From positions 1-64,000 of the forward strand of contig NZ_JAGIRL010000006.1 in NCBI RefSeq assembly GCF_019012925.1: a DNA stretch of 64,000 nucleotides. The letters are read 5' to 3'. Position 1 is the first letter of the stretch, and every line of letters begins with the position of its first letter. The stretch is from Fusobacterium sp. GTDB taxonomy: Bacteria > Fusobacteriota > Fusobacteriia > Fusobacteriales > Fusobacteriaceae. Positions 16,672-23,897 of the stretch are shown here, one piece after another. The notes below the pieces were generated by a model that worked only from the letters and a program-made list of their open reading frames with translations, did no database searches and was not told the DNA's origin. Both the position numbers and the translations under genes were made by a program.

Positions 16672-19242
16672 CTAATTCTTATGTAAAATATGGCTCTGTG
16701 CTGCTGCAACTATAGCTACTAGCACTCTAAATGGAGAACAACTTACATAGTCTAAACCTACTCTATCGAAAAACTCTATACTCTTAGGATCTCCACCATG
16801 CTCTCCACATACTCCCATTTCAATCTCTTTATTTCCTTTTCTTCCCAATTCAACTGCTAATTTAACTAACTTTCCTACACCTCTCTCATCTATTGTTGCA
16901 AATGGTTCAACTTTTAATATTCCATTCTCATAGTACTCAGGCATAAATTTTACTGAGTCATCTCTTGATAATCCCATTGTTGTTTGAGTTAAATCATTTG
17001 TTCCAAAAGAGAAGAAGTCTACATCTGTTGCTATCTCATCAGCTAATAAACAAGCTCTCGGTGTTTCCATCATAGTTCCGAGCTTATAATCCACTCTCAT
17101 TCTCTCACCTTCAAAAACTCTCTCTATCTCTTTTATTAGATTTTTCTTAATAAACTGTAGTTCCTTAGCTCCAATTATCAATGGAATCATTATCTCAGGT
17201 TTTACATCTATTCCCTCTCTCTTACATTGAATACTTGCTTCAATTATTGCTCTAGCCTGAATATTATATAGCTCTGGACGAGTTACTGCCAATCTACAAC
17301 CTCTATGCCCTAACATTGGGTTCTCATCTTTTAAATTTCTTATTCTTCTCTCTATCTCTTCATAAGAAACATTTAATATCTCACACATCTTCTCTTTATC
17401 TTTCTGCTCTTTTGGTAGAAATTCATGTAGAGGTGGATCTAGTAATCTAACAATTACTACATCATTTCCCACTACCTTAAAGATATTGTAAAAGTCCTCT
17501 TTTTGCATATCATGAAGCTTTTCAAGAGCTAATCTTACCTCTTCGGGGTTATGGCTCAATATCATTCCTCTAATTGTCCATATCTTATCCTTTTGGAAGA
17601 ACATATGCTCTGTTCTACAAAGACCTATTCCCTCTGCTCCAAATCCCTTTCCTAAACTAGCATCTCCAACTGTATCAGCATTCATTCTAATTCCTAATCT
17701 TTTAATCTCTTTACACCAAGCTACAAACTCTTTCAAGTTCTCATCAAACTGTGGCTTTGTAAGAGGTACTTTTCCAAGATATATCTCTCCAGTATATCCA
17801 CTTATTGAGATAAACTCTCCCTCTTTTACTGTATAGCCATTGATATGCATCTCTCTTCTTATATCATCTATCTTTATAGCTCCACAACCTGTCACACAAC
17901 ATTTTCCCATTCCTCTTGCTACCACTGCACCATGAGATGTAGCTCCACCTTTTACTGTTACAATTCCTTGAGCCAAACTGATACCCTTTATATCCTCTGG
18001 AGAAGTTTCCTCTCTAACCAATATAGTCATCTCTTTTGTATGCACTCTTTCAGAGGCAAATACTACTCTTCCAATAGCTACTCCTGCTGATCCTGCCAAT
18101 CCTTTTCCTAAAAGTGTAGCTTTCTTTATGGCACTCTCTTCAAAATTTCCATGTAGTAACTGTGGTAATACTGCTGGATCTACCTTCACTATAGCCTCTT
18201 CTTTACTAAGTAGTCCCTCTCTTACCATCTCTACAGCTATTTTTACAGCTGCATATGGACTTCTTTTACCATTTCTAGTCTGTAATAGGAATAGTTTTCC
18301 ATCTTCAATGGTAAACTCTATGTCTTGCATATCCTTATTATGTTCCTCTAAAATCTTAGCAATCTTACTAAATTCACTATATACTTCTGGTAATTGCTCC
18401 TTTAATCTCTCTATTGGTTCAGGTGTTCTAATACCTGCTACTATATCCTCACCTTGTGCCTTCAATAGATACTCTCCAAATATCTCTTTATCTCCATTTG
18501 AAGGATTTCTTGTAAAGGCAACACCTGTTCCTGATTTCTCATTTAGATTTCCAAAAACCATCTCTTGAACCACAACAGCAGTTCCCATCTCATCATCTAT
18601 TCTATTTATTCTTCTATAAACTTTTGCTCTCTCATTTTCCCAAGAGTTAAATATTGCATCTACAGCCATAAATAACTGTTCTTTAGCACACTCTGGAAAC
18701 TCTTTTCCTGTCTCCTCTCCATATAGCTCCTTTGCTCTCGCTATTAACTCTTTTCTATCTACTTCTTTTCCTAGCTCCTCTTTTAATTTGAAGAATTTCT
18801 CCTTCTCCACACCCATTACAATCTCTGCAAACATCTGAATAAATCTGAAATAAAGGTCATAAACAAACTCTTCATTATGAAAAATTCCCATCATCTTTTC
18901 AACAGTTTTATCATTCATTCCAAGGTTCAAAATTGTATCCATCATTCCAGGCATAGAAACAGGTGCTCCTGATCTCACAGACACAAGAAGTGGTCTATCT
19001 CCCTCAAACTCTTTCCCTGTTATTTTTTCTAGTTTATCTATTTGCTCTAATACCTCATTTTTTAACTTTTCACTTATAGTTTGTCCATCTTTGTAATACT
19101 CTCTACAAGCATCAGTAGAGATGATAATCCCCTCTGGAATAGGAAGTCCTATCTTTTTCATCTCTGCTAGGTTTCCTCCCTTTCCACCCAATATATTTAT
19201 CATCTCTTTATTCCCCTCTTCAAATAAATAAACTCTTTTCAT
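16672..19242 (-). CDS. ppdK: Pyruvate, phosphate dikinase
   Basis: 856 residues, the usual length. The nucleotide-binding domain (residues 1-340) contains GGKGGNLAEM and SVRSGAPVSMPGMMDT. The swivelling phosphohistidine domain contains GGATSHGAVVARGMGK with the catalytic His, and the C-terminal PEP/pyruvate barrel contains GTMMETPRACL, FGTNDLTQTT and GVCGEHGGDP. It interconverts pyruvate, ATP and Pi with PEP, AMP and PPi. Upstream of fbp and downstream of a CcpN-like regulator gene, it looks like the gluconeogenic entry step from pyruvate in an amino-acid fermenter. The spacing to both neighbours is under 20 bp. Confidence 0.96.
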   Translation of the reverse strand: MKRVYLFEEGNKEMINILGGKGGNLAEMKKIGLPIPEGIIISTDACREYYKDGQTISEKLKNEVLEQIDKLEKITGKEFEGDRPLLVSVRSGAPVSMPGMMDTILNLGMNDKTVEKMMGIFHNEEFVYDLYFRFIQMFAEIVMGVEKEKFFKLKEELGKEVDRKELIARAKELYGEETGKEFPECAKEQLFMAVDAIFNSWENERAKVYRRINRIDDEMGTAVVVQEMVFGNLNEKSGTGVAFTRNPSNGDKEIFGEYLLKAQGEDIVAGIRTPEPIERLKEQLPEVYSEFSKIAKILEEHNKDMQDIEFTIEDGKLFLLQTRNGKRSPYAAVKIAVEMVREGLLSKEEAIVKVDPAVLPQLLHGNFEESAIKKATLLGKGLAGSAGVAIGRVVFASERVHTKEMTILVREETSPEDIKGISLAQGIVTVKGGATSHGAVVARGMGKCCVTGCGAIKIDDIRREMHINGYTVKEGEFISISGYTGEIYLGKVPLTKPQFDENLKEFVAWCKEIKRLGIRMNADTVGDASLGKGFGAEGIGLCRTEHMFFQKDKIWTIRGMILSHNPEEVRLALEKLHDMQKEDFYNIFKVVGNDVVIVRLLDPPLHEFLPKEQKDKEKMCEILNVSYEEIERRIRNLKDENPMLGHRGCRLAVTRPELYNIQARAIIEASIQCKREGIDVKPEIMIPLIIGAKELQFIKKNLIKEIERVFEGERMRVDYKLGTMMETPRACLLADEIATDVDFFSFGTNDLTQTTMGLSRDDSVKFMPEYYENGILKVEPFATIDERGVGKLVKLAVELGRKGNKEIEMGVCGEHGGDPKSIEFFDRVGLDYVSCSPFRVLVAIVAAAQSHILHKN

Positions 19243-19251
19243 TTCTTCCTC

Positions 19252-19854
19252 CTATTTACTATAATATTCTAAGAAAAGTTTAGCTATATTAGTTTTAGTC
19301 AATCTTCCAACAAGTTCATATATTTTTTTCCCCTTCACCTCTTTTATCTTTACTACTGGAATACAATCTATTTGATGTTCTATTATCTTTTTCACACCTT
19401 CAATTATAGGTTCATTCTCTTCACAATAGATTATATTCGGCATTCTTGTCATAACAATATTTATCGGTACTCTCTCTATATCATTTTTTCCTATTGCTAT
19501 CTTCAATAGATCTTTTCTTGACACTATTCCTACAAGGCTATTCCTCTCTGTTATAAACATAGTTCCTACATCTTTAGTAAATATTTTTATTATCGTCTCA
19601 TATACAGAAAGCTCTGAATCTACTGACACCACATCTCCCATTATATCCTTAATATATCTTTTCTCTTCCCTCGCTACATAGGTATATCCCAATTTAGGTT
19701 TAGACTTTAAAAAACCCGCCTTAGTTAACACTGAAAAATCTGTTCTCAATGCTGATCTTGTTAAAGATAATTTTTTTGCTATCTCATCTCCTATAATTGG
19801 TTCATTCTCTCTAACTATCTTTAATATTTGTCTCTGTCTTTCAGTAAGACTCAT
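19252..19854 (-). CDS. CcpN-like HTH-CBS transcriptional regulator
   Basis: 200 residues from ATG 19854, directly after AGGAGG; an upstream in-frame extension of 31 residues crosses the promoter and operator and is rejected. Residues 1-65 form a winged helix (LTERQRQILKIVRENEPIIG, then LTRSALRTDFSVL). Residues 75-195 are a CBS pair (VGTMFITERNSLVGIVSRKD, then CIPVVKI). This is the layout of Bacillus CcpN/YqzB, an ATP/ADP-sensing repressor of gluconeogenic genes. Here it heads an operon with ppdK and fbp, so autoregulated control of gluconeogenesis is a sound inference. Two near-identical palindromes flank its promoter. Confidence 0.85.
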   Translation of the reverse strand: MSLTERQRQILKIVRENEPIIGDEIAKKLSLTRSALRTDFSVLTKAGFLKSKPKLGYTYVAREEKRYIKDIMGDVVSVDSELSVYETIIKIFTKDVGTMFITERNSLVGIVSRKDLLKIAIGKNDIERVPINIVMTRMPNIIYCEENEPIIEGVKKIIEHQIDCIPVVKIKEVKGKKIYELVGRLTKTNIAKLFLEYYSK

Positions 19855-19867
19855 TATTCCTCCTATT

Positions 19868-19877
19868 AGTGTACACT
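19868..19877. promoter_or_regulatory. Palindromic operator candidate O2, downstream of the ccpN-like promoter
   Basis: AGTGTACACT is a perfect 10-bp palindrome lying between the promoter and the ribosome site. The same core recurs at 19954-19965 with centres 87 bp apart. A repressor bound to both could loop out the promoter. Confidence 0.6.
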
Positions 19878-19915
19878 TATTTGATGTTAAGTAAAATTTA
19901 ATCTCTATATATATG

Positions 19916-19944
19916 GTTATATCACTATTTAAATAATAAGTCAA
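19916..19944 (-). promoter_or_regulatory. Sigma-70 type promoter of the ccpN-like/ppdK/fbp operon
   Basis: On the minus strand TTGACT (19939-19944) and TATAAC (19916-19921) are separated by 17 bp. Transcription would start near 19909, giving a leader of about 55 nt that contains operator O2. Confidence 0.7.
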
Positions 19945-19953
19945 CACTATTAT

Positions 19954-19965
19954 AAGTGTACACTT
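19954..19965. promoter_or_regulatory. Palindromic operator candidate O1, upstream of the ccpN-like promoter
   Basis: AAGTGTACACTT is a perfect 12-bp palindrome ending 9 bp before the -35 box of the regulator promoter. It shares the core GTGTACAC with O2. It lies between the divergent regulator and tdk genes and could affect both. Confidence 0.6.
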
Positions 19966-20005
19966 TTTATTTTTGAAGTTTAGTCTCTATTTTTCTAGAG
20001 TTTTG

Positions 20006-20014
20006 TGCTATAAT
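20006..20014 (+). promoter_or_regulatory. Extended -10 promoter of tdk
   Basis: TGCTATAAT is an extended -10 element (TGN followed by TATAAT) 34 bp before the tdk ATG, with no clear -35 box at the standard distance. The site AAAGGAG lies between it and the start codon. Confidence 0.5.
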
Positions 20015-20047
20015 TTAAATTGAAAATTTTTTATAAAGGAGAGTTCA

Positions 20048-20608
20048 ATGGGAAAATTCGTATTTTATTATTCAGTTGTTGGTGCTAGAAAAAGTGCTGA
20101 ACTTATTTTGACTGGACATAGAAATATTATGGCTGGTAAAAAGGTGGCTGTCTTTCAACCTTCAACAAATACTAGAGATGGTGGAAAGATAAAGAGTAGA
20201 GCCTTAAAAGAGGGTATGGACGCCATTATAATGACTAAAGATTTCAACCTTTATGATTGGTGGCTTGAAAATAAACCCAATCTTATTTTAATAGATGAAG
20301 TACAGTTTATTACAAAATCTCAGATAGATGATCTAGTTAAAATCATTAGAAACTCTAAAACACTTGTTTTTAGTTATGGGCTTATGTCTAATTTTATGGG
20401 TGAGCTTTTTGAAACAGTAGCTTACATGTTACCATTCGTTACTAAAATTGTTGAGATTCCTACTGTTTGTGAAGTGTGTGGAGATGCTAAGGCTACAATG
20501 AATATTTTAGTTGATGAAAGTCAAAATAAAGATGGAGGAGAGATCATTATTGGAAACCACTTTAAAGGTGTTTGCTTAAAGTGTTTCTTAGATCATAAAG
20601 AGAAATAA
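20048..20608 (+). CDS. tdk: Thymidine kinase, type II, with altered P-loop
   Basis: 186 residues, the usual length for type II thymidine kinase. Lasso and zinc-ribbon features are present: CEVCG and CLKC near the C-terminus supply the four zinc cysteines, and LILIDEVQF carries the Walker B Asp and the catalytic Glu. The P-loop at residues 9-16 reads SVVGARKS. The family pattern is GxMxSGKS/T, so the first glycine and the glycine before lysine are changed while Lys15 and Ser16 remain. The enzyme phosphorylates thymidine with ATP for salvage. Activity with this loop should be tested. The next gene follows after 22 bp. Confidence 0.85.
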   Translation: MGKFVFYYSVVGARKSAELILTGHRNIMAGKKVAVFQPSTNTRDGGKIKSRALKEGMDAIIMTKDFNLYDWWLENKPNLILIDEVQFITKSQIDDLVKIIRNSKTLVFSYGLMSNFMGELFETVAYMLPFVTKIVEIPTVCEVCGDAKATMNILVDESQNKDGGEIIIGNHFKGVCLKCFLDHKEK

Positions 20609-20630
20609 AAATAGAAAAGGAAGGATTTTT

Positions 20631-21251
20631 ATGAAAGTTTTATTGATCAATGGTAGTCCTAACGAAAAAGGATGTACCTATACAGGTTTAAAAGAGATGG
20701 CTCAAGTATTTTCAAAGTCAGGTATTGAAAGTGAAATACTCTACCTTGGAAAAAAACCTATAGCTGGTTGTATAGCTTGTGGTAAATGTAGAAGTGTTGG
20801 AAAATGTGTCTTTGATGATGAGGTTAATAGAATTGGCGAGAGAATAGAGGAGTTTGAGGGAATAGTTGTAGGCTCTCCTGTTTACTATGCTGGTCCCTCT
20901 GGACAGGTCACTGCCTTCTTAGATAGATTGTTTTACTCGTACAGAAGTAAGATGACTGGAAAGCTTGGAACAGCAATTGTATCTTGTAGACGCGGAGGTG
21001 CAAGTTCAGCTTTTGATAGATTAAACAAGTATTTCAGTATCTCTAATATGCCTATTGTTACCTCTCAATATTGGAATCAGATACATGGAAATACTCCCGA
21101 AGAGGTTATACAAGATGAGGAAGGATTACAAACATTAAGAACCTTAGCTCAAAATTTTATCTGGTTACTTCAATGTATTGAAGCTGGTAAAAAGCTGGGA
21201 GTTAAACCTGTAGATTACGAAACTCCTATTAAAACTAACTTTATTAGATAA
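20631..21251 (+). CDS. Flavodoxin-fold NADPH-dependent FMN reductase / iron-sulfur flavoprotein-like
   Basis: 206 residues. The N-terminus VLLINGSPNEKGCTYTGL is the FMN phosphate-binding loop of the flavodoxin-like reductases, and GSPVYYAGPSGQVTAFLDR is the second conserved loop. Cysteines C-X2-C-X6-C around residues 46-56 (GCIACGKCRSVGKC) resemble the cluster-binding stretch of iron-sulfur flavoproteins, although flavodoxin-family NAD(P)H reductases with redox cysteines are the alternative. It lies 22 bp behind tdk and probably shares its transcript, which ends at 21256-21291. The electron acceptor is unknown. Confidence 0.83.
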   Translation: MKVLLINGSPNEKGCTYTGLKEMAQVFSKSGIESEILYLGKKPIAGCIACGKCRSVGKCVFDDEVNRIGERIEEFEGIVVGSPVYYAGPSGQVTAFLDRLFYSYRSKMTGKLGTAIVSCRRGGASSAFDRLNKYFSISNMPIVTSQYWNQIHGNTPEEVIQDEEGLQTLRTLAQNFIWLLQCIEAGKKLGVKPVDYETPIKTNFIR

Positions 21252-21255
21252 TATA

Positions 21256-21291
21256 AAAGAGAGCGAAACACTCTACTCGCTCTCTTTTTTT
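21256..21291 (+). terminator. Intrinsic terminator of the tdk-flavoprotein operon
   Basis: AAAGAGAGCGA pairs with TCGCTCTCTTT around a 10-nt loop, followed by further T. It may also serve the converging yitT-like gene. Confidence 0.88.
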
Positions 21292-21294
21292 AGT

Positions 21295-22155
21295 TTAATG
21301 TTTTTTATTTGACCGCAGAGATTTGAATCCCTCTCCCCATACTTCAGAAACATCTGATACAGTTATGAAAGCATAAGAATCAATCTCCTTAACAATCATC
21401 TTTATTCTATTTAGCTCAAATTTACTAGCTACACAATAGACAATTTTTATATTATTTTGAGTATAACCACCTATACCATTTATAATAGTAGTTCCTCTCT
21501 CTGTTTCCTTCATAATTTTACTTCTTATCTCATCAGATTTTTCAGATATTATTGTAATTCCCTTTGATTTAGTATACCCATCTTGAAAATAATCAATAGC
21601 CTTTGATACAATTAACATAGCTATTAAAGTGTACATAACTATCTCTTTTCCAAAAAATATGGCTGCTATCCCTAAAATTACCACATCAAGAAAGAGCATT
21701 GTCTTTCCCAATGGAATATCAAAATATCTATTTAGTATACGAGCAACTACGTCTGTTCCACCAGTAGATCCATTTACCATAAATATCAATCCTAATCCAA
21801 TACCTACAAATAGACCTCCATAAATTGATCCTAACATAATATCATTAGTCGGTCCTTTGATATTCTCTGTAAGTGACAATAAAACTGATAAACAAGTAGT
21901 CCCATAGAGAGTTTTAAACAAAAAATCCTTTCCAACCATCTTCCAAGCCATTATAAGTAGTGGTATATTTATTACAAAATACATAATCCCTACAGGTATC
22001 TTAAATAAATAGTATAAAATAAGACAGATCCCTGCTACTCCACCCTCTGCTAAATGATTAGATATGAAAAAATAATTTATTGAAACAGCATAGAATATAC
22101 ACCCAACTGTTATAATCGAATACTCTTTTAAATATTTTAATATTTTATTTTGCAC
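21295..22155 (-). CDS. YitT family membrane protein (DUF161 plus DUF2179)
   Basis: 286 residues. Residues 1-200 hold about five membrane helices with the repeated glycine-rich pattern of YitT proteins (HLAEGGVAGICLILYYLF and NGSTGGTDVVARILNRYF). Residues 200-280 are the soluble DUF2179 domain (GITIISEKSDEIRSKIMKE, then GYTQNNIKIVYCV). The start codon is GTG at 22155, 5-6 bp after AGGAGG; no ATG is near. Family function is uncertain. It lies 9 bp downstream of the mscS gene and appears to end that operon. Confidence 0.85.
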   Translation of the reverse strand: MQNKILKYLKEYSIITVGCIFYAVSINYFFISNHLAEGGVAGICLILYYLFKIPVGIMYFVINIPLLIMAWKMVGKDFLFKTLYGTTCLSVLLSLTENIKGPTNDIMLGSIYGGLFVGIGLGLIFMVNGSTGGTDVVARILNRYFDIPLGKTMLFLDVVILGIAAIFFGKEIVMYTLIAMLIVSKAIDYFQDGYTKSKGITIISEKSDEIRSKIMKETERGTTIINGIGGYTQNNIKIVYCVASKFELNRIKMIVKEIDSYAFITVSDVSEVWGEGFKSLRSNKKH

Positions 22156-22164
22156 TTTTTCCTC

Positions 22165-23031
22165 CTAATTTTGCTCCTCTTTCTCCGGCTCCTCCTTTAT
22201 ATTTACATCTAATTTATCATATGGTATCTCAATATTAGCCTCATTGAATACTTTTATTATATGTGCTATCAAAAGACTTCTCGTCCTATAGTAATTGTCC
22301 CTTTTTGACCAAGCTATAAATAGTATGTTCACTGAAGATGCCCCATACTCCATAAAGTTGATAAAGGTCTTCCTATCATGTTCCAGTCCAGGAAATGTTT
22401 TACTAATATTCTCCAATAACTCAATAGCTTTCAAATGGTCACACTCATATGAAACTGATATATCTAACTTTATCTTTCTATACTCATTTGTATCATAATT
22501 AACTACCAAGCTATTCACCATTAAGTTATTTGGAATAATAACTCTCTTACTATCTAAAGTATCTATATGTGTAGAGAATACCTCAATCTTACACACCTTT
22601 CCAAAGGCACCACTCACCTCAATATACTCTCCAACATTGAATGGTTTTGTGAACAGTATTATCACTCCACCAGCCAAGTTAGATAGAAAATCTTTTAGAG
22701 ATATTCCTATTCCCAATCCTATAGCACTGATCATTGTAAATATAGAGTGCTCATTAAATCCAAAAATTAACAATCCCAATAAAAATAAAACGACATATAG
22801 ACTGAGTTTTACAAATGATTTTGTAAAATCTCTTGCTCCTGTATTTAATTTAGTTTGGGGGACTGCATCTAACTTATTTAATAAAAATTCTATTATTTTT
22901 TTTCCTATATATATCACAATTAGAAACAGTATAAGTCTTAAAATAAACATAACTGAATCATTTAAAATAATCTTTAAAATGTGTTTTCCGTTCTCGCCTT
23001 CGACAGAAGTAATTATCTCTAGTAAATCCAT
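22165..23031 (-). CDS. mscS: Small-conductance mechanosensitive channel, MscS family
   Basis: 288 residues, the size of E. coli MscS. Three membrane helices occupy about residues 25-135. The third, pore-lining helix reads AIGLGIGISLKDFLSNLAGG, and FTKPFNVGEYIEVSGAFGKV opens the cytoplasmic beta domain. The C-terminal alpha-beta vestibule ends in a charged tail (DVNIKEEPEKEEQN). The channel opens under membrane tension and releases solutes on hypo-osmotic shock. The gene starts 9 bp after the WG-repeat gene, whose stop codon overlaps its ribosome site. Confidence 0.92.
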   Translation of the reverse strand: MDLLEIITSVEGENGKHILKIILNDSVMFILRLILFLIVIYIGKKIIEFLLNKLDAVPQTKLNTGARDFTKSFVKLSLYVVLFLLGLLIFGFNEHSIFTMISAIGLGIGISLKDFLSNLAGGVIILFTKPFNVGEYIEVSGAFGKVCKIEVFSTHIDTLDSKRVIIPNNLMVNSLVVNYDTNEYRKIKLDISVSYECDHLKAIELLENISKTFPGLEHDRKTFINFMEYGASSVNILFIAWSKRDNYYRTRSLLIAHIIKVFNEANIEIPYDKLDVNIKEEPEKEEQN

Positions 23032-23040
23032 TATTTTCTC

Positions 23041-23784
23041 CTAACGTGTCTTCTCTTTTATTCTTAATTTCTTCTCAAAAGCTTCCCCAATATGAAATCC
23101 TATATTTTCAATCTTTCCTTTCACATTTTTATATAAAGATTTAAATATCTTTCTATTTCCCTGTTTATCAATATAATATGATTCATCACCTAATTTCACC
23201 AGTGCCATTCCATCTTTGAAATCACTTACACTGTCAAAATTAAAACCTATTCTCACATTTCCATTTTCATCTATAAATCCCCATTTTCCATTGGACTTAA
23301 CTCCGGCCAAACCTTCATTGAAGTTCTGTGCCTCATCATACTCCATAGGGATTATTAGCTCTCCATTGTAATCTATATATCCATACTTATAACTACCGTT
23401 ATCCTTTGAATATACTATAAAAAACTCTCTTGTACTCTTTCCTACACTCTTCATATACATACTTGAGTGTTTATCTTTGTACTTGTACTTACCTATTTCA
23501 GCTATCCATTTTCCATCTAGTGTCATCAAACCCTCTTTGTAGTCTATATCCACTAAATATATGTAATTTTCTTGAAGCGAGATTAAGATATTATTAGTTT
23601 TTGTCAAAAAGTTATTATCTAGATCTATAATTCCATACAGACCTGTATCCTCACCATTTAAGACTCTAACAACTCTTATACTATCCAATTTTTGAGTAAC
23701 TGGAACTGTTTCATAGATATATCTCTCCTCTGCCAACAGCAGTGCAGAGAACACAAGCATCAACAGTATAATCATTTTTTTCAT
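23041..23784 (-). CDS. Secreted WG-repeat protein
   Basis: 247 residues from ATG 23784; an in-frame GTG three codons earlier lies in the GGTGGGGTGAG ribosome site. A signal peptide of about 20 residues ends at LLLAEE. Two clear WG repeats cover residues 125-205 (YGYIDYNGELIIPMEYDEA and KWGFIDENGNVRIGFNFD), and a weaker copy is near residue 55. WG repeats are beta-rich and common on surface or periplasmic proteins, with unknown ligand. It heads the WG-mscS-yitT operon, and an envelope or osmotic role is plausible but unproven. Confidence 0.75.
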   Translation of the reverse strand: MKKMIILLMLVFSALLLAEERYIYETVPVTQKLDSIRVVRVLNGEDTGLYGIIDLDNNFLTKTNNILISLQENYIYLVDIDYKEGLMTLDGKWIAEIGKYKYKDKHSSMYMKSVGKSTREFFIVYSKDNGSYKYGYIDYNGELIIPMEYDEAQNFNEGLAGVKSNGKWGFIDENGNVRIGFNFDSVSDFKDGMALVKLGDESYYIDKQGNRKIFKSLYKNVKGKIENIGFHIGEAFEKKLRIKEKTR

Positions 23785-23844
23785 ATATCTCACCCCACCT
23801 TTAGAAGTACTATATCCTTACTATATTATACTTCTATTTAGGCG

Positions 23845-23888
23845 AAAAAAAAAGGGGATAAGTAAAATATTTTTTTACTTTCCCCTTT
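23845..23888 (-). terminator. Intrinsic terminator of the decarboxylase-arginase fusion gene
   Basis: On the minus strand AAAGGGGAAAGTAAAA pairs with TTTTACTTATCCCCTTT with a single bulge, followed by TTTTTT. Confidence 0.85.
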
Positions 23889-23897
23889 AAAATACTA

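Noticed and set aside
18128-18568. 146-codon plus-strand ORF opposite ppdK
   Set aside because: It is a shadow of a conserved coding frame, rich in Ser and Leu as expected of an antisense reading.
19855-19947. 31-residue N-terminal extension of the CcpN-like regulator
   Set aside because: It would cover the promoter and operator O2; ATG 19854 has AGGAGG at the right distance.
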